NCBI GenBank assembly: GCA_025360005.1
Contig: JANYDA010000007.1
Span: 85,895-149,894, forward strand
Direction: 5' to 3'
Length of the DNA stretch: 64,000 nt
DNA from: Fibrobacteria bacterium
GTDB lineage: Bacteria; Fibrobacterota; Fibrobacteria; UBA11236
In this document: positions 1-9,056 of the stretch, in pieces
Position numbering within the stretch: position 1 is the first letter of the stretch
Layout: every line of letters begins with the position of its first letter
Translations under genes and position numbers: made by a program
The notes under the pieces: generated by a model
What the model was told of the DNA's origin: nothing
What the model saw: only the letters and a program-made list of their open reading frames with translations
Database searches by the model: none

Positions 1-1
1 G

Positions 2-1987
2 GGCGCGGGATTCTCGGGAGTCTATGTGCTGAAGGATATCCATTTCAGCGGGGAAGAGGAGAAGTTCTTCGTCAAGGAAGTTGTCATCCAGGGCAACGGG
101 GAAACCCTGGCGGTGCGCGCGGTAACGGAATCGGGGGTGGAGCCGCTGTACCGGGACTCGGTTAACCTGGCGGTTACCGGTATCCTGGCCAAGACGCAGA
201 CGATCACCGTCACCGCGCGCGCGGGCCTGGATATCTTCCTGGACTTCCGCGGCACCATCTCAGAGTACAAGGCGCTGGAAGGCCGGCTGGGACTGCATGG
301 AAACGTGGTCCTGCCGCAGGCATCGGGCGAACTCCGCAACGTGAAGGTGGCGGCCTCCGTATCCTTGCCCTTCAAGGAAGGCCTCAAGGGCCTGCGTCTG
401 CAGGCGGATACCCTGGGCGGCGAATACGTGGTGGCGGGATTGGATACGCAATCCTTTTCCGCGCCGGTGCGCATGCAGGGCGGCAAGATCACCGTGCCCG
501 ATCTCTCCATGAAGGCCAGGAGCGGAGCGGAGCTGCACGGCCGCCTGGAATTCGATCCTCCCTCCAAGCGTTTTTCGGCGGACATCTCCGGAAGCAGCCT
601 GGCCGCGCAAATCGGGGCCGGGAACAAGCTGCAACTGCGCGATTTGCGGGTGCAGGCGCAGGGGGATTCCACCTTGATGACGGTGCAAGTGGGGGTGGGA
701 TCCGGATCGGTGGAGTACATCAAGGCGCCCATGCGGGTGACGGCGGATGTGTCCCGGCTGGCCGTCTTCTACCGCGCGCCCATGGGCAAGCCGCGGACGG
801 AGTCCGGCACCGGCGGAGCCCAGATCCCGCTCCTGCGCGTGAACGCGGTGCTGGACAGTTCGCAATTGCGCTACCGTCTGCGCAGCCTGGAAACCCTGAC
901 GAGCATCTTCAAGAAGGAAGGCAATAAAAGGCGCATCGCGGTGCGGCGCGCCAAGCCCATCCAGTTGCAGCTCAACCTGGAGACCGCAGGCCGCGGCAAC
1001 AGCATCGAGACCGACGTGATCCGGCTTTCTTACGTGGGCAACGTTTCCATGGCCGGCATCTATCCTTACGCCCTGATGCAAGGCCGCATTTCCTCCAGCA
1101 ATGGCAGCTTGGGCCTCAAGAAACAAGCCTACGCCATCAAGCAAATGGAAGTGAAATGGCTCAACGCGCCCCTGGAAGAAGGCGAGCTGAGCCTGACCGC
1201 CCAAAAGACCCTGGCCCGCACCTGCGAACCGGACGTGAAGGATTCCTGCGCCATCCGCATGGATCTGACCGGGCAGTTGAACGATATCAAGTTCGCTTAT
1301 GACAGCGATTGCCGCGGCGGCTACGGCACCGGCACCGCGGACGTGGCCGCCTTGATCTACTCGGTGCGGCGCGGCTGCTATTCCCCGGGAGCGCAGAGCG
1401 GCGTGGCCGGCCTTTCCTATCAGGAGCAGGCGCTGGGGATGCTGGAACCCTTGGCCAGCAATTACCTGAGCGAGGCCGCGGCCAAGCTTAGCGGCCATTG
1501 GATCGCCAGCGCCCAGGTTTCCGGGCTGGGAGCCTTCGCCCAGGACAAGAAGAGCGTTTCGGAAACGGACACGGCGGCCGCGGGCCGCGATGCCCTGGCC
1601 GTGGAAATCCTGAGCCGGGAATTCTGGCGCCTCCGCCTGCGCGCCCGCTCCGCTTATGATCTGCAGAGCGCGGACGGCTTCAATCCGTGGACCTATCGGG
1701 TGGGGGTGGAATGGCAGCCGCCGATCTTCCGCTTGATCGAGGATCCCAAGTGGAAGGAACGGGTCAAGAATAAGATCACCGTCGACGCATCCGTGTTCAC
1801 CGATCCGGTGCATGATCCCACCCACCTGGATGATCCCTTGCGGCGGCGGCTGGGGCTCAATTACAACTACGATTGGTGGGGATACTGGTGGAAAAAAACA
1901 GTTCCCTTCGGGGCCGCCAAGGATAAAGCGGCGGATACCGCGGCCGCCAAGCGAAAGCAGGTCGCGGGACGGGATTCCGCGCCATGA
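2..1987 (+). CDS. TamB-like translocation/assembly module protein (C-terminal part, 5' partial)
   Basis: The reading frame is open to the window edge. A GTG at 26 is available, but codons upstream of it (2-25) are also coding-like, so this is the C-terminal 661 residues of a longer protein. It has long amphipathic beta-rich stretches with regular polar/hydrophobic alternation and few charged clusters, as in the DUF490 domain of TamB/AsmA-like proteins that span the periplasm and carry lipids or help outer-membrane protein assembly. The end is aromatic-rich (about residues 625-640) and then Ala/Lys-rich. Its stop overlaps the start of the Omp85 gene by four bases (ATGA), the classic tamB/tamA partnership, although the order is tamB then tamA. 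The family call rests on composition and this neighbour, not on a clear catalytic motif. Confidence 0.72.
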   Translation, partial: GAGFSGVYVLKDIHFSGEEEKFFVKEVVIQGNGETLAVRAVTESGVEPLYRDSVNLAVTGILAKTQTITVTARAGLDIFLDFRGTISEYKALEGRLGLHGNVVLPQASGELRNVKVAASVSLPFKEGLKGLRLQADTLGGEYVVAGLDTQSFSAPVRMQGGKITVPDLSMKARSGAELHGRLEFDPPSKRFSADISGSSLAAQIGAGNKLQLRDLRVQAQGDSTLMTVQVGVGSGSVEYIKAPMRVTADVSRLAVFYRAPMGKPRTESGTGGAQIPLLRVNAVLDSSQLRYRLRSLETLTSIFKKEGNKRRIAVRRAKPIQLQLNLETAGRGNSIETDVIRLSYVGNVSMAGIYPYALMQGRISSSNGSLGLKKQAYAIKQMEVKWLNAPLEEGELSLTAQKTLARTCEPDVKDSCAIRMDLTGQLNDIKFAYDSDCRGGYGTGTADVAALIYSVRRGCYSPGAQSGVAGLSYQEQALGMLEPLASNYLSEAAAKLSGHWIASAQVSGLGAFAQDKKSVSETDTAAAGRDALAVEILSREFWRLRLRARSAYDLQSADGFNPWTYRVGVEWQPPIFRLIEDPKWKERVKNKITVDASVFTDPVHDPTHLDDPLRRRLGLNYNYDWWGYWWKKTVPFGAAKDKAADTAAAKRKQVAGRDSAP

Positions 1988-4044
1988 TGCGAAGGGTCCC
2001 GCTATTCCTGATGATCGCGTGGTGCTGCGCGCGGTCCGACATCAATATCGGCATTGCCGGAAACTCCGGCCTGCACAAGCGCAAGCTTTTGGAAGTGATC
2101 AGTCCGGAACCGGAGTCTTACGATAAAGAGGGCTTGCGCGCCTGGCGGGAAGACGCGGAATTCTACCTGGCGGATCTCTACCGATCGCTGGGTTATTTCG
2201 AAGTGCAGATCAAAACCGAATTGAAGCGGCACGGCGATAAGCCCAAGGATTGGGATGCCCTCTTCACCATCCAGGAAGGACCGCGTTACAATTTCGATGC
2301 CGTGCGCGTGATAGGGGCGGATTTGGGCAAGCGGGAACAGACCCCGCCCGCGGCCGTCCCGGGCGCAAAGACGGATTCCGGCTCACTGGCGAAAGGGAAA
2401 GAACCGCGAGCGGATTCCGGGGCGCTTAAAACCAGTTCGACCGCGATCGCGAAGGCCGATACCGCCCGCGGAGCCAAAACGGATCCTACGGCCGCGGCGA
2501 AAGCGGATTCCGCCCGGGCGCGGCCTCCGCCCGGCCCCACCATCGATTCGACGGATTTGGCGGCGCGGCGGGGAAAGCCCTATAAGGACGACGCGATGTT
2601 GAAGGATCGCCGTTTTCTGCTGAGGCAATTCGGCAACTCCGGATTCGTGCGGGTGGAGGTGGACGACAGGCTCGATGTCCGCCCGGCGACCAAGACGGTG
2701 GCGGTGGATTACCTGGTGGATGCGGGCCTGCCGGTGGTTTTCGATACCGTTTTGATCCTGAACCAGCGCGCGCCGCCCATGGACACGCTGCCCGGGCTCA
2801 CCCGGCCGGGCATCCTCAAGTCGCTGATGCCCTATCGCCGCGGGGATACCGTCAGGGTTTCCGGCAACGACAAGGTGGTGGAAAAGCTCCAATATACCGG
2901 GGCGTTCAACTACGTGCGCATCAAGGACAGCCTGAACCAGGACACTTCCGGCCGCAGCACGCTCTACCTGTACACGGAAGAGCACGTGCCCGGCAACCTG
3001 CGCTCCTCCGTTTTCTATGAAACCCAATACGGGCCCGGCGTTTCCCTGGATGCGCGCCACAGTAACGTGGCGGGTACCCTGAACGAATTGCGCACCGGCT
3101 TTTCCTTCGCCCAGGATCGCCAATCCATGTACGGCGGTTTCGGGTCCCCGCTTACTTTCGGCTTCCTGATCCGCTTCGACGACGACGTCACTTTCGATTG
3201 GTACCAGGATCAGCCCATCCATGCCGGCCTGGGGCCGTTCCAGGGCGATTTCCGCTGGGCCAATTCCGCACGCCTCACCTGGCCATGGTCCTATTGGCTG
3301 CGCGTGGTGGGGGACGCGGAGCTGGAAGCGCAAAGCCGGATGGTGGAAAACAACCTGCGCGAACGCGACCTCAGCCTGAACTTCATCCAGACCGCCTTCC
3401 TCACCTTCGTGAACCAGCCGATGGATCCCACCCGGGGCGTCCGCTTCGCCTTCACGTGGGGCAACGGCGGGCCTCTCCAGCAACACGACGTATGGCGCTT
3501 CACCGAGTACCGGCACAATTGGCTGGAGGCGCAATCGGCCCAATATTATTACCTGCCCACCTTCAGTATGATCAAGCTGGCCACGCGCCTGGATGGGGGC
3601 CGTTTCTTCGGCGACGGCGGCCCCAACTCGCAACGCTTCTTCCTGGGCGGCTCCCGTAACGTGCGCAGCTACCTCTTCCAGGATCTGTGCCCGGAACGAT
3701 CCGATTCCGCCCAGGTCTGCGTGGGCCAGAAAGAAGAGCTGGCCTATTTCCTGGCCTCGGCGGAGCTGAGGCTGGAGCCTTTCTGGTTCCTGCGTCCGCA
3801 GAGCAAATTGAAGGCGCTCATCCCGCTCCAAGTGGTGCCCTTCACCGATTTCGGAAAGGTGTGGGATCTGCCGCGCGGTTTCGCGCTCAGGGAGCCGGAC
3901 GGTTCGCTGCCTCCCGGCGAAGGCTATGCCAACGGCCTGGGCCTGCGTTATCCCCTGCTGGGCATTTTCAACCTGCGCCTGGATTGGGCTTTCTGGGGCT
4001 CGGGACCCAAGATATTCTGGCTTGATCTGGCGCAAGCCTTTTAA
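1984..4044 (+). CDS. TamA/BamA-like Omp85 outer-membrane protein
   Basis: 686 residues. A short hydrophobic N-terminus fits a signal peptide. Residues about 25-110 form a POTRA-like domain, with two further POTRA-like units at about 195-335 and a C-terminal 16-strand-type surface-antigen barrel from about 340 to the terminal Phe. Barrel landmarks include FFLGGSRNVRSY, matching the conserved loop-6 region of Omp85 proteins, and a late GLGLRYPLL strand. An Ala/Lys/Asp/Ser/Pro-rich low-complexity stretch (about residues 118-185) separates the first and second POTRA units; this is unusual. Translationally coupled to the TamB-like gene by ATGA, so together they probably form an outer-membrane assembly or lipid-transport module. 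TamA rather than BamA is inferred from the partner and the shorter length. Confidence 0.85.
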   Translation: MMRRVPLFLMIAWCCARSDINIGIAGNSGLHKRKLLEVISPEPESYDKEGLRAWREDAEFYLADLYRSLGYFEVQIKTELKRHGDKPKDWDALFTIQEGPRYNFDAVRVIGADLGKREQTPPAAVPGAKTDSGSLAKGKEPRADSGALKTSSTAIAKADTARGAKTDPTAAAKADSARARPPPGPTIDSTDLAARRGKPYKDDAMLKDRRFLLRQFGNSGFVRVEVDDRLDVRPATKTVAVDYLVDAGLPVVFDTVLILNQRAPPMDTLPGLTRPGILKSLMPYRRGDTVRVSGNDKVVEKLQYTGAFNYVRIKDSLNQDTSGRSTLYLYTEEHVPGNLRSSVFYETQYGPGVSLDARHSNVAGTLNELRTGFSFAQDRQSMYGGFGSPLTFGFLIRFDDDVTFDWYQDQPIHAGLGPFQGDFRWANSARLTWPWSYWLRVVGDAELEAQSRMVENNLRERDLSLNFIQTAFLTFVNQPMDPTRGVRFAFTWGNGGPLQQHDVWRFTEYRHNWLEAQSAQYYYLPTFSMIKLATRLDGGRFFGDGGPNSQRFFLGGSRNVRSYLFQDLCPERSDSAQVCVGQKEELAYFLASAELRLEPFWFLRPQSKLKALIPLQVVPFTDFGKVWDLPRGFALREPDGSLPPGEGYANGLGLRYPLLGIFNLRLDWAFWGSGPKIFWLDLAQAF

Positions 4045-4082
4045 TTTTATTTTCATGGGGACCTGTCCCGGAGCCTTTGCCA

Positions 4083-5024
4083 ATGCCTATCACCCCCGAT
4101 CGAGCCCATCCCGTGGATACCCCGTCCCCGCCTTCCCGGGCACGCAAGACTTCTTTCCCCGCCCATGTGCGCGATCTGGTTAAGGAAACATTTTCCGAAT
4201 GGAGCAAGGACAAAGCTTCCCGTCTGGCCGCCGCGCTGTCCTACTACACCATCTTCTCCGTGGCTCCGCTGCTCATCATCGCCATCGCCGTGGCCGGGCT
4301 GGTGTTCGGCCGCAAAGCGGCCACGGATCAATTGGTGGGGGAGATCCGCGATTTGGTGGGCAATGACGGCGCCCAAGTGATCCAATCCATCCTGCAGAAC
4401 GCGAGCAAGACCACCTCCGGCATCCTGGCCACCCTCATCGGCCTGGCGACCTTGCTGGTGGGAGCCTCCGGCGCCTTCGGGCAATTGCAGGATTCCCTCA
4501 ACACCATCTGGGAGGTCAGGCCCAAAGCCGGCCGCGGCGTCAGAGGCGTGCTGCGCGATCGTTTCCTCTCTTTCTCCATGGTGCTCTTCATCGGCTTCCT
4601 GCTGATGGTCACCTTGCTGCTCAGCGCCTTCCTTTCCGGCATCGGGAAATACCTGGCCGATCTGCTCCCCATGTCCTCCCTGGTTCTGCAGGCCATCAAC
4701 TTCGCCATCTCCCTGGGGGTCACCAGCTTCCTTTTCGCGCTCATCTTCAAGGTGCTGCCGGACGCCTATATCCGCTGGCGCGATGTCTGGGTGGGAGCCG
4801 CGGTCACGGCCCTGTTGTTCTCGCTGGGGCGGTTCCTGATCGGCCTCTATCTGGGTCGCAGTTCCATCAGCTCCGCCTACGGCGCGGCGGGATCCTTGGT
4901 GGTATTGCTATTGTGGATCTACTACTCGGCCCAGATCCTGTTCCTGGGCGCCGAGTTCACCCAGGTCTACGCCCGGAAATTCGGGCAAGAGATCACGCCC
5001 AAGCCCAACGCCGAGCGGCTTTAA
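4083..5024 (+). CDS. YihY/BrkB-family inner-membrane protein
   Basis: 313 residues from ATG 4083; a TTG two codons upstream is possible but less likely. After a charged N-terminal helix there is the family signature SRLAAALSYYTIFSVAPLL, followed by about six hydrophobic helices and a late SSAYGAAGSLVVLLLWIYYS segment with the GAEFTQVYA ending typical of YihY/BrkB proteins (once mislabelled ribonuclease BN). The biochemical role of the family is not settled. The gene follows the tamBA pair after about 40 bases and is convergent with the next gene. Length is normal. Confidence 0.88.
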   Translation: MPITPDRAHPVDTPSPPSRARKTSFPAHVRDLVKETFSEWSKDKASRLAAALSYYTIFSVAPLLIIAIAVAGLVFGRKAATDQLVGEIRDLVGNDGAQVIQSILQNASKTTSGILATLIGLATLLVGASGAFGQLQDSLNTIWEVRPKAGRGVRGVLRDRFLSFSMVLFIGFLLMVTLLLSAFLSGIGKYLADLLPMSSLVLQAINFAISLGVTSFLFALIFKVLPDAYIRWRDVWVGAAVTALLFSLGRFLIGLYLGRSSISSAYGAAGSLVVLLLWIYYSAQILFLGAEFTQVYARKFGQEITPKPNAERL

Positions 5025-5033
5025 CCGCCGAAC

Positions 5034-5062
5034 CGGTTTCCTAAGCGAAGAATCGGTTTCCT
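5034..5062. repeat. short direct repeat between convergent genes
   Basis: CGGTTTCCTAA occurs at 5034-5044 and again at 5052-5062, in the 36-base gap between the convergent YihY/BrkB and membrane-protein genes. The second copy touches the stop of the minus-strand gene. No hairpin with a T-run is evident. Function unknown. Confidence 0.5.
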
Positions 5063-5636
5063 AACCGACCATTACCCGATAGCCGCCGCCCTTGCGAGGC
5101 GTGTTCAGCGCTTGCAAAAGCAGCACCAGGCCCGCCCCGCAGAGATAACCGCCGGCCAGGAAATCCGCGCCATCGAGGATGCCCGTATCCGGGAAGGTGA
5201 AGTTGGCCAGGATGAAGGCCAGGTAGATCATCCAGTTGAACGGAATGCTTTGGGGCGCCTTGATCCCCAACACCAGCAAATGTCCCGAAAGCAGAGCGAT
5301 CAAAGCCACGCGCCCGTACAAGAGCGGTTCGCCCATGCCCGCCACCACATACAAGGCGGCCAGGGAAAAGCATCCGGCGATCAGTTTGGCGCGTTCATAG
5401 CGGCGCGCGCGCAAAATGAAAAGCAGAGGGCTGAACAGGCCGGGCATGAAAACCAGAAAGGCCATGAGGATATCGATCCACACCCGCGGACCGATGGCCA
5501 CCGGACGGAAGGAAGCGAGAGGATGCAAAGCGGAGAAGGTCCACGCTTCCACGCTGGGAAAGCAGAAGAACATGGAGATGGCGAAAAGGTAGCAGAAGAG
5601 GGCGAAGGAAAAACCCAGTGCTTGCTTGATGTTCAT
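5061..5636 (-). CDS. six-helix membrane protein of unknown function
   Basis: 191 residues from ATG 5636, which has a GGTG-type ribosome site just upstream; a longer frame starting at 5687 is less convincing because its AGGG is only one base from the start. Six hydrophobic helices can be seen (about residues 5-25, 48-70, 82-98, 106-122, 130-144, 152-172) with short loops. No catalytic motif, transporter signature or Cys pair is recognisable. Convergent with the YihY/BrkB gene; the zinc-ribbon gene lies upstream on the same strand, about 215 bases away. Function unknown. Confidence 0.7.
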   Translation of the reverse strand: MNIKQALGFSFALFCYLFAISMFFCFPSVEAWTFSALHPLASFRPVAIGPRVWIDILMAFLVFMPGLFSPLLFILRARRYERAKLIAGCFSLAALYVVAGMGEPLLYGRVALIALLSGHLLVLGIKAPQSIPFNWMIYLAFILANFTFPDTGILDGADFLAGGYLCGAGLVLLLQALNTPRKGGGYRVMVG

Positions 5637-5757
5637 TTTCACCAGAATGATAATTGGAAATTTTTGATCCGGCGGGGGGAAAGGCATTCCCTATTCTATC
5701 AAACGGGGGAGCAAAAATCCCGCATTAACCCCGTCCCGCCTGGGCTGCGGGGCAGAG

Positions 5758-5776
5758 GGCGCTTTTTTAAAGCGCC
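5758..5776. terminator. hairpin, possible terminator of the zinc-ribbon gene
   Basis: An eight-base-pair perfect stem (GGCGCTTT / AAAGCGCC) with a three-base loop lies 75 bases beyond the stop of the minus-strand gene at 5852. No T-run follows on the minus strand, so it is either a weak terminator or another structural element. Confidence 0.4.
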
Positions 5777-5851
5777 AGGGGCAGTTGGAGTCCGCGGCGC
5801 TTCCCCCGGACCCGCGAATCGGAAAGAAATCCGACACGGGCCATACCGATC

Positions 5852-6298
5852 TTACGTCTGTCCTGCGGGAGCGGGCGCGTAGGCCGCGGCGAAAACATAG
5901 CCGCCTTCGCCGTCCGGCGTGAGGGAGGTGGACCACACGGCATCGGACACGCCCTTGCGGTGCAATTCCCAAAGCTTGGCTCCCATCTTGTCGCCCACCA
6001 TGCGCGAGAAGGCTTGCGAATCGCGCAACAAGGCCGCGCTTACCGGCACTTCCACCAGTCCCGGTTCCATGGGCGCATCCGGTCCCTGCTTTTCCCCCGC
6101 CAGGATGATGTTCCCGGGCTCGAAGGATTTTTCCCCTACGGCAATCTGGATCAGGCTCTTCACTTCTTGCGCGCCCAGCACCTCGAAACAGTTGCGGCAG
6201 ACGAGCACGTCGCCCCAATGGGCCGTCTCCAGGTTTACGGGAATGCGGGTAAGGGAAACCTGATCCTGGCCGGTCTGGCAGACTAGGCAATTTTTCAT
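5852..6298 (-). CDS. small zinc-ribbon-like protein of unknown function
   Basis: 148 residues from ATG 6298, chosen because AGGAGG sits five bases upstream; the frame could extend to 6319 but the first codons would overlap that site. Two CxxC pairs (C4/C7 and C34/C37) suggest a four-Cys zinc-binding ribbon. The rest is a mixed alpha/beta domain with no recognised motif, ending in a flexible Ala/Pro-rich tail. Possibly a nucleic-acid or protein-binding adaptor, but no function can be assigned. Confidence 0.7.
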   Translation of the reverse strand: MKNCLVCQTGQDQVSLTRIPVNLETAHWGDVLVCRNCFEVLGAQEVKSLIQIAVGEKSFEPGNIILAGEKQGPDAPMEPGLVEVPVSAALLRDSQAFSRMVGDKMGAKLWELHRKGVSDAVWSTSLTPDGEGGYVFAAAYAPAPAGQT

Positions 6299-6408
6299 GG
6301 AGCCTCCTGGAGGAGGCAAAACTAGCCATTTTGCGGAAGCGAAGGAAGGAGTATGTGCGGGCTCCGGAAACGAGAACCGATCCGGGAGTAAGGTTTTTTG
6401 GAAGCCGG

Positions 6409-8355
6409 TTAAACCGTTTCCTTATACAACTCCAAGTCGGCTTTGATCTTCCGCAGCAGGCGGCCCTTGAGGCGCGGCGAGCGCAGGTCGTCTTCCGGAA
6501 TGGGTTTCCATTTCCCGGGAATCAGGACTTGGGAATCGATGAAGGCGTCCACCGCGTCCTGCAACTCGTCCCAGGCGATGGGATCCTTGGCTGCCCTGTC
6601 CTTCATGGCCATGATTTCGCCGATGATCCACACCAGGCCGTCGCCGGTGAGGCGGTGTTCCATGTTGATGACGGCGGAGCGCTCCGCCACGGCGCGAATC
6701 GTATCCTCGTCCCTTCCGTTGGCAGCCCGGTTTTCAGTTGCCCGGCTCTCATCCGGCCGGCCCTCGGCGGCCCGTATGAGCTTGCGGTAGCGATCCTGGA
6801 ACTCGCGCACATGGGCTACGCGGGAAGGCGTCAGCTCCAGGTCTCGCTTGCCCGCGTAGGAGGCCGCCATGATGCGGCAGAAGGTTACCGGATCCATGTC
6901 CGCCGCCAGGCCGGCCGCGTTCCCGGCATAGAAGCGGGGCAGTTCCCGCAGCAGGTTGCGGATGAGGAATACCGGGCGATGGGTGATGCCGTCGGGAAGC
7001 TTTTCCGGGCCCTTGGCCACCTTCAGATCCTCGAAGTAGGCGAGCGCGCGGCGGAACCCGGCGATATCCTCCCGGGATTTCTCCATCAGCTTTTCGATAT
7101 GCGGCCGCGTGAAGCCGAAGCGCCACAGCAGGCGCCGATCGCGTTCATCGCGGAATTCCTTGTCGAACTCGGCCAGGCAGGCGGCCTCGCGGAAGGCACG
7201 CAATTTCTTCTTCTCGCCGGTCAAAACGAAATCGGCCGATTGGGCGAAGGCCTGTACCATCAGCCGGGCCCAATAGCGCTGTTCGCCCAGGCTGGTGGAA
7301 AAGCGATCCACGTCCTCATAGCGGTACTTGTTGGACTTGGCGGCGAACTGGCGGATGGATCCGTAGTCGAGGATGGAACCGTCCGCGAGCACGTTGTCGC
7401 CGTCCCAGGAAAGCCAGTTGAAGATGTATTCCTCTTCCATCACCGCGGCCAGCTTGCCGTAGGAGCGCCCGATCTGATCCAAGCCGCGCGCCGAGCGGCC
7501 GGCGGGATCGGCGGGCAGCTTCCAGAACCCGTTCTTTTCCTGTCGATCCAGGAAATATTCCATGGCGCGCTTTAGTTCTTCATGGCGGCCCATCTTGAGG
7601 TAGCGGAACAGATGCGCGGGCCGCACCAGGTTGGGCGCGGTGCGCACGCCCACGGAGGATCCGTCGCCGTAGTCGATGACGGTGAGGCAGCGTTCCGTGG
7701 GGATGCCTTCGCGGTAGAAGATCTCGGACATGATGGCGGATCCCAGCATCTCGTCCAGATCGGCCGTTCCGGAAGCGTAGCCGTAGCGCGTTTCCCCCGT
7801 GGCCAGCGGCCGATTGGCCTGCGAGGCCCCCGGGCTCAAGATGGTCGCGCCCGTGCCGCGGCTGGACACGTCGAAACAAATGCCGTTGGCTTCGAGGGTG
7901 CCGTTCCAGATGCTGCGGCCGTCGCCGGATGTGCGCCCGCATTTGTCCTTGTGCTGCAATTGCAGGTAGCGGGTGGCCATATAGGCGTTGGGCTTGAGGC
8001 GCGCGCCCTTGAGTCGCAAGGGGTGGGCCAGATCGTATTCATTGATGATCTGGATCGAGAAGGTGTCGAGGATGATCGCTTCCAAGGCCGCATTCATCCG
8101 GTCCCCATGGTCGGGGGGGATCAGGCCCAATTCCCGCGCCAGCGGGAAATTGAAATACAGCACGCGGCCTCCCGCGCGCAGCCGCACGGGATAATCGATA
8201 TAGCCGTCCGGAGCGGTATCCCGCCACGGATGAGTGCCGTCCAGCAATTGGAAGCGATGATAAGGCGCTGGCGGCGCCTGCGACATGGATGACGCACGAT
8301 CGGCGGCGCCCGCTCCGGGAAGGCTTCCGGCGGAGGTGATCTTTCCAGGCGGCAT
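6409..8355 (-). CDS. divergent SelO/YdiU-type protein adenylyltransferase (AMPylase)
   Basis: 648 residues from ATG 8355; an ATG at 8286 would give 625 and neither start has a clear ribosome site. SelO-family landmarks appear in order: GDGR at 144-147; a strand ending SSRGTGATILSP where canonical SelO has the nucleotide-binding LKGAG segment; SEIFYREGIPTERCL (210-224), matching the SEAMHYLGIPTTRAL region; RPAHLFRY (245-252), matching the PSHLRFGHF region; and GDN (319-321) with DYGS (330-333), matching the metal-binding DN and DYG. SelO proteins are pseudokinases that transfer AMP from ATP to Ser/Thr/Tyr and take part in redox stress responses. The usual ATP-binding Lys appears to be Arg166 by eye alignment. 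The C-terminal 300 residues are hard to align, so this is a remote branch. Confidence 0.78.
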   Translation of the reverse strand: MPPGKITSAGSLPGAGAADRASSMSQAPPAPYHRFQLLDGTHPWRDTAPDGYIDYPVRLRAGGRVLYFNFPLARELGLIPPDHGDRMNAALEAIILDTFSIQIINEYDLAHPLRLKGARLKPNAYMATRYLQLQHKDKCGRTSGDGRSIWNGTLEANGICFDVSSRGTGATILSPGASQANRPLATGETRYGYASGTADLDEMLGSAIMSEIFYREGIPTERCLTVIDYGDGSSVGVRTAPNLVRPAHLFRYLKMGRHEELKRAMEYFLDRQEKNGFWKLPADPAGRSARGLDQIGRSYGKLAAVMEEEYIFNWLSWDGDNVLADGSILDYGSIRQFAAKSNKYRYEDVDRFSTSLGEQRYWARLMVQAFAQSADFVLTGEKKKLRAFREAACLAEFDKEFRDERDRRLLWRFGFTRPHIEKLMEKSREDIAGFRRALAYFEDLKVAKGPEKLPDGITHRPVFLIRNLLRELPRFYAGNAAGLAADMDPVTFCRIMAASYAGKRDLELTPSRVAHVREFQDRYRKLIRAAEGRPDESRATENRAANGRDEDTIRAVAERSAVINMEHRLTGDGLVWIIGEIMAMKDRAAKDPIAWDELQDAVDAFIDSQVLIPGKWKPIPEDDLRSPRLKGRLLRKIKADLELYKETV

Positions 8356-8438
8356 GCCGGGGAGGGAAGGTTTCCCCCTCCGCGTGCGCGCCGGAGGGAG
8401 CGGACGGCGTTTGCGATCCGGATGTCCGATCGGGCCGC

Positions 8439-8816
8439 TCAGGGGGGGTCCCCCAACACCTGCCGCACCGTGTGCTTCAGCAAAGTGGGATTAAAGGGCT
8501 TGCCCAGGAATTGCGCGTTCAACAGGCAAAGATCGTTGCGCAGGTCGTCGGGTTGTTTGTTTCCCGACATGAAAAGCACCTGGGTCTCAGGGCGGTAGAG
8601 CAGCATCTGCTCCGCCAGCTCGGGACCGCTCATGGGCGACATTTCCACGTCCGTCAGGAGAAGGTGGATGGGCCCGTGGTGATTGGTGCTCAGGAACAGG
8701 GCGTCCACCCCGTTGTCCGCGTCCATCACGTCGTAACCCGAATGTTCCAGGAAAAGCTTCATCACCGATCGGAGCGATCCTTCGTCTTCAACCAGCAGAA
8801 TAGTCTCGAAATGCAT
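8439..8816 (-). CDS. single-domain (CheY-like) response regulator
   Basis: 125 residues from ATG 8816 with AAGGGA upstream; the longer frame to 8990 is discarded because the receiver fold begins exactly at this Met. Acidic pocket D11/E12, phospho-acceptor D56 (LLLTDVEM), switch S84 and K106 (KPF) are all present, so it should be phosphorylatable. There is no output domain. It ends 83 bases from the SelO-type start. No histidine kinase is adjacent, so its partner is unknown. Confidence 0.9.
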   Translation of the reverse strand: MHFETILLVEDEGSLRSVMKLFLEHSGYDVMDADNGVDALFLSTNHHGPIHLLLTDVEMSPMSGPELAEQMLLYRPETQVLFMSGNKQPDDLRNDLCLLNAQFLGKPFNPTLLKHTVRQVLGDPP

Positions 8817-9056
8817 AATCCCTTGAATAGCCCGTTTTCGCTCCCCATCATCGTGCGGAATGACGGAACCCCAAGCGGCGCTAAACCGCCAGGTAGTCCC
8901 ATTGTAGGGCAAAGCGCATGCCGCGTCAAATACGCGTTTCCGCGACGCCGGGGGGATTTGGGGCTTTTGGGGCGGACCGGGAATTCCCACGCCGGACCCG
9001 GGGCGCCGGTGGGCGCCGCCGCAGGGAGAATGATCCGTGTTACGGTAACGGGTATG

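Noticed and set aside
5691..6329. A 212-codon minus-strand frame overlapping the zinc-ribbon gene
   Set aside because: It is a frame-shifted shadow of the smaller gene, which has the ribosome site and CxxC pairs.
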